Positions 47,773-64,000 of a stretch of DNA of 64,000 nucleotides are shown here, one piece after another. Within the stretch, counting starts at the first letter, position 1. Each line of letters starts with the position of its first letter. Origin of the DNA: Salvator merianae (lineage: Eukaryota > Chordata > Lepidosauria > Squamata > Teiidae). The position numbers and the translations under genes are program-made. The stretch is taken from the NCBI GenBank assembly GCA_003586115.2, contig QVOM02000116.1, forward strand, positions 31,349,062 to 31,413,061, read 5' to 3'. The notes beneath the pieces were generated by a model, which was not told the origin of the DNA, ran no database searches, and worked only from the letters and a program-made list of their open reading frames with translations.

Positions 47773-50218
47773 CTATCTGTATTGGCTTGTTCCTATGTTT
47801 TGCTTTTGCCTTGCAGCATTTGTCTGTAAAAATGATAAAACGGTAAATATTGACGCAGTCTTTCTAATCGCTCAGAAATTTATGTTATGTTTACAGAAGT
47901 AGAGATTTGTGATGGGATATTTGTGCTGGTAATTGGTCCTTTTATTAAAGGCCGTTTGCCTCTCGAGAAAGAATCTTGTGCTCAAACAGAAATATTTTTG
48001 ATAAAATGCAATTATTCAAAACAGAACAGTATGAAAACAATACATTTATTCAAACATCCATCTGTGCTGATAAGACTCAGTAGCTGTCTCATAGATGTTG
48101 AAATCACAAACATCTGCAAATTTGATAGCACACTCTGAACCGTTTGGACACTTGAGCTGTCCTCGCGTAATGCATGCGCAACTGAACCTAGCTATGTTGG
48201 GTCTTTTATAATTACTATTTTCCCCTTTCATTGCATGTTCTTCAGTACAAATACCTGCAACCTCCCCAGTATTTCAGTTTTGGATATTTTTTGATACAGG
48301 CTCTCACAGATCTCAAGATGCAGATTCTCTAAAGAGAAATTACGGCTTTATTGCATTCAGACTAAACAACATGCTGTTCAATTTGAAAACTAAAATTGTT
48401 CCCCAGCAGCTAAAGCTGTAGTATACCTCAAATTAAGTATTAACTAAATTAGGAAATTAGCATCAACAAGCTGCTATTATATTGAAAACAGGCAAATTGT
48501 AGGGAAAGTTCGGGAGTAACTGCTTATGAATGCAGGATGGAATGAGAACTATTGCATATTTAGTTAGGTGAAAAATTTATTTATACATACTGCCCTGACA
48601 TTGTGGTTGATGTTCAAAGGGTTATATAAAAAAGTAATTATTTGTCTAACCAACTATATTTTATGGTCTGCAGGTGTTAGATAATATCTAGCCAACTTTG
48701 TGATGGCTCAACTGTTTTGATCAACCAGTGTGGAAGAAGATAGATCATCGTTAATCCTATGAAATTTTCTCCCTATACATTTTAGAATAGGATGCTGAAC
48801 TGCAGCCTTCCAGATATTCTTGAACCGCAGCTTTATCAAACAATTTACTCATGTGTTTAGTTGAAATCTGGAAAAGCATGGACTGAGTTTTAAGAACTAA
48901 TCCACCTGTTCTGGTCCCCTGAAAAAAATCTGTTTGGATAGTCTAATCTGGAAAACACCACTGTAGCTGATTTCTTATAAATAAAAGTGTTGTTTTTAAA
49001 GGCTGGTTGCTATTGTCAGAATGGATTGTTAATCGCTGCATGTTGTGGAATGCATATAAAATACTTTTTTCACATTCTAAATTGGACTGCATCAGTTAAG
49101 ACAGGTGGGCCAGGGACAAAGACGTATTCTGAAGGTATTAAGGCAGATATCAGCTGAAAAGAATTTTTAGGGCACCAATGCTTTGCTGCTTCCTTAGAAA
49201 ACAATGAAACTCCTTTGCTTTAAAACCCAGATCACACTACTACCAGTAACTTTACTTACAGAGACATACTTTGTTAAAATTATGGTCTTAAAAAAACAAC
49301 AACAAAGTAGACAAAAGGAATATGTGCAATTTTGCAAATGCCTTGAACACATTCAGTTTTAACATCTTGGTGACAGTACCAAAATTCTTAGCTTCCTGTA
49401 TAAGTTGCTCTCAATGTACTGTCCCTTCAAAAAACAATCCCTCCCCCCAAAAATCTGTGTCATGTCTGTTAACTACAGTAACTTAATTCAGGCAACATAT
49501 AAATACCCGCACTGAACAGTGCAATACTGTTTGAGTCAAGTCAGTGATCTACTGAAGATCAAAGTACAAATCTGTATTTTTATTGATTTGGCAGCATTGC
49601 TTATTGGAGAACCAAATGCACTAGTCAGTCCTGTACATTTCTGTACCACTCCACAGTTACAAAAGACATCCAAGGTTTCCATGTTTCCCTAATCAACAGT
49701 CATGCTCCCAAGAATTTTCTCCTTTCAACAATGACCTCCATGTGATGGAAATAAGCAAAAATACTGTACTCAAAATGGGCTCCTTCGCTTTGTTACATTG
49801 ATAAACGTACACTACCACTTAATAAATAGAAACGCAGCAGTTCAGTCACATAGCAGGAAAGAATTTGCTCTCAGTTCCACCACTGCAGATGAGCTGTTGT
49901 ACAAAAACAGTCCTTGATGCTTTAGAAGGGAGGGAAGGGAGAAAAAGAACCCTTTGCATCAAGATGCAAGCTAAGCGTTGGAAATTAAACAAATGTGCTT
50001 TTATTTCTTGTCATCAACAAACAGTTAAAGGTTCATGGGCTTTTCCCTTCAGAGATGAAGGTGTGAAGGACATCCTTTTACTCTGTGTCCCCACAGTTCA
50101 ACGGTTTACTAAGTTCATCCGGCATTGTGCTTTTATCCTCTGAAATGGTCCTTATCCAAGAGTTCCATCAGCCCAGAAGATGACTTCCAAAAACTATAAA
50201 TACAAGTGTCCTTCCTCC
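47773..50218. other. Convergent 3' UTRs of RPP38 (+) and NMT2 (-)
   Basis: RPP38 ends at 47772 and NMT2 at 50219. A plus-strand ATTAAA at 47944-47949 could end RPP38. A minus-strand AATAAA at 48045-48050 could end NMT2 after a 3' UTR of about 2.2 kb; another AATAAA (minus) occurs near 49580. A minus-oriented LINE 3' fragment is possible at 48565-48640. Confidence 0.5.
48045..48050 (-). terminator. NMT2: Candidate NMT2 poly(A) signal (AATAAA)
   Basis: It is a canonical AATAAA on the minus strand with T-rich sequence after it. It is only about 270 bases beyond the RPP38 stop, so the two transcripts may nearly touch. Confidence 0.4.
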
Positions 50219-56141
<5,923 letters not shown>

Positions 56142-57639
56142 CTAGAAATAAAGTTTTAAACATTTCAAATGCTATAATCTCACTTAAAAACAGTCCAGTA
56201 ATAACAATCCTCCCTTTAGTTCTTAAAGAAATAGATGTTTCCTTATTTAAATTTTATACTCCATTTCCTGAATTATTCATCATGAAGGGTTGGCTACAGA
56301 CTCTAAGTAAAAAAAATCTGAAAATTTAATTAATTTATGTTATAGTTTTGCTCTAACATCTGGAGAAGGCCTGGGCTATATTCTGTTCAGAAAATTTATA
56401 AACTGAATGCCAATCTTCTTTTGCTTTGGAAACATAGTTCTACATAAAGACCATTGTGAGCACACTTCCTAAGAGCCCTAGGAAAGCCCACACTCCCAGT
56501 ACACAGAAAGCTGTATACAATGCATTATATCTCATGACTCTTATATTTCAAGTAAGTAACACAAAATTTATTGATTAGTCAATAGACCTTATCAAATAAA
56601 AATAAACAAATAAAACCAATATAAACAAAAGTGAAAAAATGTAACAAAATACATACAAATAGTCGGACTAAAAATCTGATATTTAAAAGATATACTAAGA
56701 AGTTTTACATTAGGTCACACCCCGAACAACCTACACTTGTATGTTTAATGTAAGTGGTTTCCATATATGGAGCTTTCATAGCAAATAATGCAACCCAAAA
56801 ATATTTAGGGAAGATGGAGAATGACAAAAGACTGTACAGCACATTTTCTGCCCTGGAACCAGATCAGATATGTATAGCAGGGTCTCGGGTATCTTCAAAT
56901 ACATCTGGGGAAGAACAAGACTGGCTGGAAAGGCATTTCATTATGGATTAGAAATGTGCACAAAAAAACTGGTCCAGTTCTGATCTCTCTTTAAAATATC
57001 AGTATGTAATTGGCAACAGAAAAGAAAGCAGGCAGTGTCTTCCAGGACAGGTGCACCACATATGCAGTCCTTCATATCGACCCAGGTGTTTCTACCTTGC
57101 CACTCAAAACAACACTCTTGGCCGTCTCATAAGTCCCACTGAGTTCCATGGCAAAGGAATGCAGCTTCAGTTTCACACAGAGCCTGGTTACAGATTATGA
57201 CATCCATTAAATGTTGGTGCTTCTGATTGCAAAAGAGGTAAGGGACAGTTGGGTGTGTTCGTATCACAACATTCCATTCCAACCTACCAAGTTAATGGCT
57301 CACAATAAACAAGATCGATCACAAACTAACTTCTATTATGGGCCTCCTAACAGAAACACAGGAGGCTGCCATCCACCAGAGCTTAGTTCAATCCTGCTAG
57401 AGATAAATGGTTCTCTCAAAACCCATCCTGCCTTCATCCTGCTTGTTTATTACCTTAACTTGGTCCAGTGTAACCACAATGGCATAGATTTTCACAAGTC
57501 TCATGTCACGTTTTTCAGTTAGATTAATGTAGTCCCATTTCATAAAACCAGAGATAAAATAAAAATAGAATTAAAATTACAAGTCTGGAGGGTGTGTGTC
57601 AATTGCTTAATTAACTAAAAGCTTGGGTAAAGACATATG

Positions 57640-57860
57640 TCTTTGCCAAACATATAAACATATACAGTGAAGATGCCTAACCTACCTCAGAAGCAAGGAA
57701 AACTGTTCTATAATGAGGGGGCTACCACTGAGGAGGCCCTCTCACCCCCCCATCCCTTTAACTTCTGAGGGTAGTGGCATTGCCAAGCAGGCCTCATTAG
57801 CAGATATTAATGCATGGGCAGGTCTATATAGGAGGAGACGTTCCTTTAGATATTTCCTTT
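57640..57860 (-). mobile_element. LINE 3'-side fragment
   Basis: 'cactgaggaggccctctcac', 'ccatccctttaacttctgag' and 'atgggcaggtctatatagga' parallel the minus-oriented copy at 32.1-32.3 kb. Confidence 0.5.
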
Positions 57861-59484
57861 TAGCATTATAAATGACAAGACTTAATTTATAAACATACTA
57901 CTTTGATAAAAAGCAACCCCCCCTTTCTTTTCAAAAAGAATACCTTGTTAGTGCACTGAGAAATGGGGATGTGAGAGGGACTTTGTTGACCCCTGCATTA
58001 GTTGAGAGGTAACCAGTAGTGTCCTGCAAGTGCACTGAAACAACAACAACAAAAGATTTGCAGTTTGTTTTAGACTTTGAAGAGGCTGAAGAATCCATGT
58101 ACCTCCTCAGGTGCCACCCGCTATTGAGGCTGTGTAGCACCATTCCAGTGACAGGCTATGTACAGGTCCAGGGGGTCAGAGTGGGCTCTAGTTGTAATTC
58201 CAGTCTTCCGGCATTTCCTACAGCTTGTCTGACCACATCCCCTAGCCAACCCTAGAGATGTGAGACATTAAATCTGGAACTTAGGCTGTGATCACACATA
58301 ACAAAAAAAGAAGCACCTCAGAGACAGTAGAGTGTTGCTCTCATGTTCTCATTCCATCTTTGATCCTACTTTTCTAGCCTAGAATGTTCATGAGAGCGGG
58401 GAGGGGCAGACTGGTGTGTAAATAATTCCACCTCCTCAGGGAAGCTTGCTTGCTTGCTTGATTTATTTATTACTACACACGATGACAGCCTTATTGTGAG
58501 CACTACACATAATTTTGTCCTATTCAGGGAGGCTAGGTAACACCAATCTGAGCTAAGTACTTGTTTCAGGGCATGTTCTGTTCTTCCTAACAAATTGCTC
58601 TTTCTCTCGCGCAAGAATTCTGCTGACGCCTTGTCAAATCATACGCACGAGAAAAGTGCACACACTGAAAAATTCTTGCAAAGATACTGTAATAAGTAAC
58701 AGAGCTGAAGGTCAGATTCTCTCTCCCCTCTTGCCCTTTTGTTGTGGTGGATGCCTTGTGCCTTTTTCTTTGTACTTTAATAAAAATATGAATCACATAA
58801 TTAACATTTTATCAAATTTTTGTGAGAGATGCTGAGTCTATGTTTGATAGACAGGGCAGATATTAACTATTAAAATATGTATAAAATTAAGTCTACCTAG
58901 TTGCCACGTAAGATTCTAAAGACTATTACAAAAGGATTATTATGCCACTATTGGGTCAGTTATCATGCTGGAAGAAACCACGGTTCAAGGAAAGATTTTG
59001 GGTGGAATTCTATCATGGCAAAGCTGTGATAGTCATTTACTGTGGTAAATTTTTATCTTATCATAAGCAAGCTAGATCCAGGGCCCATCAGAAAATGAAA
59101 AACAATTCTCCCCAAATATTTCTCATTCTTTTTTCTCCCGAGGAGAAACAGAGCTTTTCCTTTTCTTTTTTTTAACCATTGCCTTTTTTTTCCTGGCAAA
59201 CTTTTGCTGGCACAATTAGATTTTGCAGGCATGCTACTAAGCAGGTTAGGAATTAGTATAGGTTGTTCCCACACAAGAGCACCACAACACCCCCTCCTAA
59301 TTCTGAGGCGGCTCCCATTCTATTTGAAAACACTGAAGAAGCATCACGTTGTAAAGTCTGGCAAACCCAGAGTGCTGCTGTTCTCCCCCCACTTACAAAC
59401 AAATTGTACGTAACAAAATACACCTGACCTTGCTTATTGGGGTTGGCAGCAGGGCAGATGGCCTAAGAATTCTCCAAATTTCTT

Positions 59485-59850
59485 CTAGCCTTTATTGATT
59501 TATTTGATTTTTATACCGTCCTATATCGCAATCTCAGGGCAGTTCACAAAAAGATAAACAGTAAAATGAAACAATTGAAATACAATAAAAGCATAGTCAC
59601 ATCATCGCCCAAGGCAGAGCTAGATATCAAAAGCCTGTGTAAATAAAAGTATTATTATTTGCCAAAAGCTTATCAATGAAGAGGCCTGGTGTATGTCTGA
59701 AGAAAACCTGTTCCACAGTCTGGGGGTCACCACAGAAAAGGCCCTCTCTCTGGCTGTAACACCATGAACCCCTGAAAGGGATGGAATTGACAAGAGTTTC
59801 CTCTGAAGATCTTAAATAATAGGCAAGCCTGAATGCAATTTGCTCTTACA
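59485..59850 (-). mobile_element. LINE 3' end
   Basis: It begins 'ttgatttatttgatttttat' and 'atcgcaatctcagggcagtt', continues with 'tgttccacagtctgggggtc' and 'ccacagaaaaggccctctct', and ends 'tctgaagatcttaaataata'. The order is that of the common family in reverse. Confidence 0.65.
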
Positions 59851-60060
59851 TATGCAGACTGAAAAGTGAAAACTATTGTAGTGCATATATCATTTCTAGA
59901 TCAAGGGAGCTGCCAGGCACAATAAAAATGCTGGCAGGTCACCAACATTGTGGCAAGACCAGCAGAAAGCCCTGACTCCAAGTTTGCTGGTTTGCTGCCC
60001 TCAACATTTGTATTAACGACAGAGAAGGAAATCCTACACTATTTTAGTGGTCCAGCATGC

Positions 60061-60137
60061 TGCCAGATGACTTGGGCTGCATTCAGACACTGCTTACTTA
60101 AGTAAGCGACATCTGGATGCAGCCTTGGCATCTGAAA
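60061..60137. repeat. Spacer-free palindrome (fold-back relic)
   Basis: The core at 60075-60124 pairs 'ggctgcattcagacactgct' plus TACTT with the reverse complement 'ggctgcatccagatgtcgct' plus TACTT, with no loop. Weaker pairing extends outward. It has no coding capacity. Confidence 0.7.
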
Positions 60138-61014
60138 GGGCTCCTCCAACACAGCATTGGGTTCAACTTCTGGAACTTGCCACATGCATGGAAAAAAACA
60201 AAGAAAGGAGTCATGGTGGATGCGCTCCTGGAAATTCAATCTGATGTTATGTTAAAGGACTTCATGCTGTGTCTGGCATCCCACACTGTGGGGAAACGTC
60301 TTCACTGATTTAAGAGCTGGCATTTCCCCATGCTGTCTAGAGACAACTCAAAATTAGCACTGCATTTTTGGATGAAGGCAAGAACCAAGACAGCATGGAA
60401 TGGTAGAACAGCCTTTGATAGAATGAACATTTTTCAAAATTATACATCAGTTTTCCTGGCTATAATTTTATATTGCTTAAATACAATTGAGACTATAATA
60501 CATTCTACTTAAAACATATTCTATTATTTGATACATTTACGGTTTTGTGCTGGAAAGCAGTTTGTTTGCCAATTTGAAAGTCATCAGACTTTTAACCTGA
60601 AGGGCAGGATAATCCATCCCATAATTGTTTATTCATAGAAATCTTCTATAAAAGGCTGTGATATTATAGTCTATGGTACAATCATACACCAGTAACTCTA
60701 GAGCCGCTACCTCATAAGGGAAAGTAGAAGAACAAGGAATGAACATTATATTAAGTACTATTAAAAATCCATGTGCCCATCTGCCTGTCCTCCAGCACCA
60801 TAGTTCCATTACTATGGCCCTAGAGATCTGAAACTTTGAATGCATACTAAGTAGAGGCCAGAAGGTGTGCAAATTCCTGAAAGAGAATTAGAAGGTGGAG
60901 CTCTCTACAATTACTTGAAAAGGTATCATAGAAAAGAAGGTCACAAGATGTTCTCTACCATTCCAGAATGAAGGACATGCAGTCCAGTGAAATTATGCAG
61001 GACAATACAATTAG

Positions 61015-61160
61015 GGCAGTTCATCAGTGTAACTAATTAACTAGGGAGGTGGTGGGCTCTGCCCCACATCTGTTGGTGGTCTCATTTAGATTCCTACATG
61101 GAGCAGAGAAAGTTGGACCAGATGGCCTAAAGCACCCCTTCCAACTCTATGATTAGCATG
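61015..61160 (+). mobile_element. CR1 LINE 3' terminus
   Basis: 'gaaagttggaccagatggcc' and 'ccccttccaactctatgatt' are the classic 3' end of CR1, which normally ends in ATTCTATGA repeats. Confidence 0.8.
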
Positions 61161-61599
61161 CTCTGAGTTCTATTAATCCCTGATATAATAAAGCCTATGT
61201 ATCTTTCTTTTTGTTCCATCAGAGCCATCGCTCCAAAACAATGACATTTATACACCTGAAACTTCAGTGCATTCTAAGAGATCATACCTGGACCTTTAAA
61301 AAAAAAAGAAAAAGTATTAACAGCTGGGAGAAAGACTGGCAAAATCCCATCCTCCTGCCAGAGATCTACAGATGGGAAGGGGGCAAAACATGTCAACTCC
61401 ACTTCTTCATTAGTCTAGTGCCAATTTCCTGTAGCTTTTCTGGCTTCTGCTAACCACAGAAAGCCAACACTGCAAATATGTTGAAAGGGTAGATCTTGAG
61501 ATGCCTAGACATTTGCCCCTTCCAGATTCTTCAGGTTTGAGCTGCCATTTGTGCCTCATGCCAGCAAAGGGCACAAATGATCATTCTTCCTTTTTCAGT

Positions 61600-61885
61600 A
61601 TTTCTATTAGATCTTTTGTTAAGATGATGTCTCTTCTGATAGAAAGATTTCATAATGAAAGTCAAATTCATGGAAGAGAGGTGTATCAATGCCTACTAGA
61701 ATGGATGCCTAGATCTTCAGATTGGAGAGATAAGCAGGGAGTTAAGAGCAGGTGAAGGTTTTGCCTTTGTCTTCTGCTTAAGAATGCCCAGAAGCAACTG
61801 GTGGGCCATTATGTGAGACAGGATGCTGGACTAGATAGGCTGTGCCCCAATCCAGGAGGGCTCCTCTTATGTTCTTAAAAGATAC
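61600..61885 (+). mobile_element. CR1-like LINE 3' end
   Basis: 'gtatcaatgcctactagaat', 'tctgcttaagaatgcccaga' and 'gacaggatgctggactagat' are followed by the terminal 'tcctcttatgttctta'. It is the same family as at 12.7 and 28.9 kb. Confidence 0.78.
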
Positions 61886-64000
61886 CCAAGACTGATAGGG
61901 GGACATGCAATTTTGTCTATACGTTATTAAAATACTTCAGATGTTGAAATGACACTGACTGTATTTTTTACTCGATCTGTTTTGTTTGAGAAGCATATTT
62001 AAAGAAATATTATAAATGTTTCATTTATTTATATACTGCCCAACCTGTAATGGTATGTCGATACAATAAACATGACAACTTCCTAACTTTTTATATGCAA
62101 TTAAGGAAACAAATAAGTATTTTTTTAAAATAAATTTAAAAGCGTATAGTTCATAATTTGGGCAGGATTTCAGGATTGTATCACAAGACCAGGTGTGTAG
62201 ACTTATACATAGAATATTTTGAATTTTCATTAATGCAACCTGTACTAAGCTGGGTTCTTTTGGCAATAGTAGCGATTTGCTGTTGTTTTATTCTTTTGGC
62301 ATAGGCAGAGCTGTGCAGCGACTGAAAATCTTGCTTTTGCCTGCCCAAACCACAGGCCAATCTGCTGTACATCAGGATGCAAAAATGGGCAGAAAAATAG
62401 CAAACTTGAGTCACCAGACAGCCCTGCATCTTTCATCCTATGGATGACAAGAACTACCTTCATGATAGGGTGGCCTCTAGTGGCCAGTCATCTAAATGCA
62501 CACTTTCCTGGCTTGAAGCAGGTCATGCCCAGGTAGACAGTCTAACTGCAGGAAGTATTCAAGGGTTTTGTCTTATACTATTTCAGTATTGCAGTTATTT
62601 TCCTGAGTTGTTTCCTAATCTCTGGTTTTATAGTGTCTTGGACTGACACTCTGGCTCCGGAGTTCTAACCTTTCCACATGTAATGTGCCTTCTGGGCTTC
62701 CTTACTGCACTGGACAGACTCTTTGATTTCTGCTATGAATTATAACTCTAATGAGTCACAGGCAGTCTGAGATTTATAATGATGGGATTTATAGCTTGGC
62801 AACATTTTAGAGGACCATAGCTTGGCCACTCCCCATTCAGGAGGTTGCCCTATGGAGCTTCTGTCATGCTTTTAAGTGCTACGCCTGCATCCAACCAGAG
62901 ATTTGTGAAGTATTTGCTTTGCAGTTTAAGTGCTCTAGACTCTACCCTGACAACCTGCAGAAATGCTATTTACAACCTAGCATAGCAGAACTGGGACTAC
63001 ACTGAATTTCTGCTATGTGAATATTTGGGCATGAAAACGATTATTTCACTGGTCAATTTTTTTCTTACTGTATTGTGACACTACATGCTTTGGTTTATCA
63101 TTCTTTTTCTGCTAACAGCAGAGGTATCTTTAGCTTGGCCACCTGATACTGGCCCACTGATGATCATATTAACTTTTTTTGTAAAACTTGATGGGGAGGA
63201 AAAAGTTCCCCATGAAATACATAGAATGATTATTATGTAGACCTAATATGCACACCAGACTTTGAGAAACATAATCCTTCCGGGCCAAGGTTCCAAATCT
63301 TAGTTACTAAAATCAAAAACAACGCCTACAGTAAACAAAAGATTTGAACAATAAAAATGAACCAAATCACATTACTAGAACAACTTAGCAGCAAACTACC
63401 TTCACAGAACATCTCTTAAACAAACTGCATGAACTTGGTGATGAAAAATCATCAACTGGGTTTGTTCTTAACAAAGAAATGAAGTGGGTGGAAAATAAAG
63501 AGGGAGCATGGTTCAGTACAAAGAATTCAAGTCCCTGGCTTATAAGTTATGACAGGAGTTTCTTAACAAGTTAAGAAAATGTAGAATGTAGAGAAAATGG
63601 AATATGGTTTTGTTTCCCCCACAAGTCAAACTCATCATTTAGCAGCCATCTGGATTGAGACCAGGTGGCTGGGATCACTGGACAATGGCTGTGTCTACAT
63701 GTTACCAAAAAAGGTGACCTTCTGTTGCTGCAAGCAGGAAGCAATGAACTACTCTGAAGTGGCTCTAATCCCCTGATGCCGCCCTGAGGTGCGGGACAGG
63801 GTGTACTGAAGGGAGAATGGGATTTCCCACTCCGACAGCATCCTGTCCATTGATTCAGCTCACAACAGCTGGCTGACCACTGCAAGCCAAATGGAAAAGG
63901 CCTGCACAGCATGCCAGCTGGTGTGAAGACTGAAAAACTGGCCATAACATACAGGTGCCAGCAACCCTCAAGCAGACCGGGGAAACGGCTATATAAATGT

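Larger units (their letters stand above)
56142..64000. other. NMT2 upstream intron, continues beyond the window
   Basis: No NMT2 exon was recognised in this 7.9 kb. It contains LINE 3' ends at 57.7, 59.5, 61.1 and 61.7 kb, a possible one at 62.03 kb, and a small palindrome at 60.1 kb. Confidence 0.55.

Noticed and set aside
48046..48231. Cys-containing 61-codon minus-strand frame
   Set aside because: The Cys pattern looked domain-like but matches no family I can name. It ends at the candidate NMT2 poly(A) signal, so it is most simply NMT2 3' UTR.
56142..64000. Possible upstream NMT2 exons
   Set aside because: No stretch resembling the central NMT blocks was found on the minus strand. They should lie to the right of the window.

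Overview
The window looks like nuclear DNA from a squamate reptile (lizard or snake). It is AT-rich, has intron-split vertebrate genes, and carries a squamate-type repeat load: BovB LINE 3' ends, CR1/L2-group LINE 3' ends in both orientations, 5S-rRNA-derived SINEs, a decayed Tc1-like transposon and small fold-back elements. The species cannot be named from the sequence alone. Four protein-coding genes were recognised by conceptual splicing with GT/AG borders and continuous reading phase.

Layout, left to right. (1) About 1-23.7 kb, minus strand: CROT (peroxisomal carnitine O-octanoyltransferase). Twelve coding exons give codons 1-475 of about 612. The C-terminal exons lie left of base 1, and a CpG-rich promoter lies near 23.4-23.75 kb. 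(2) About 23.8-33.7 kb: intergenic, only repeats and hairpins recognised. (3) 33.75-40.45 kb, minus strand: ACBD7, a complete 88-residue acyl-CoA-binding protein in four exons, including a 12-base first coding piece inside a CpG-rich promoter. (4) About 40.7-43.9 kb: intergenic, with a hairpin element and about 1 kb of BovB reverse-transcriptase sequence. (5) 43.9-47.8 kb, plus strand: RPP38, an RNase P/MRP L7Ae-family subunit, with a CpG promoter, a roughly 2.9 kb first intron and one coding exon. (6) About 48.0-64.0 kb, minus strand: the 3' half of NMT2 (N-myristoyltransferase 2). Five exons give the last 201 codons, and the upstream exons lie beyond base 64000. RPP38 and NMT2 converge tail to tail.

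Three of the four genes handle fatty acyl-CoA: CROT moves medium-chain acyl groups from CoA to carnitine, ACBD7 binds acyl-CoA, and NMT2 uses myristoyl-CoA. From memory, CROT and the ACBD7-RPP38-NMT2 group are on different human chromosomes (7 and 10). Their adjacency here is therefore a synteny point worth checking. No prokaryotic-type system, CRISPR array or intact mobile element was seen. Novelty here is most likely in the repeat fraction: hairpin elements and a duplication at a hAT-like end.
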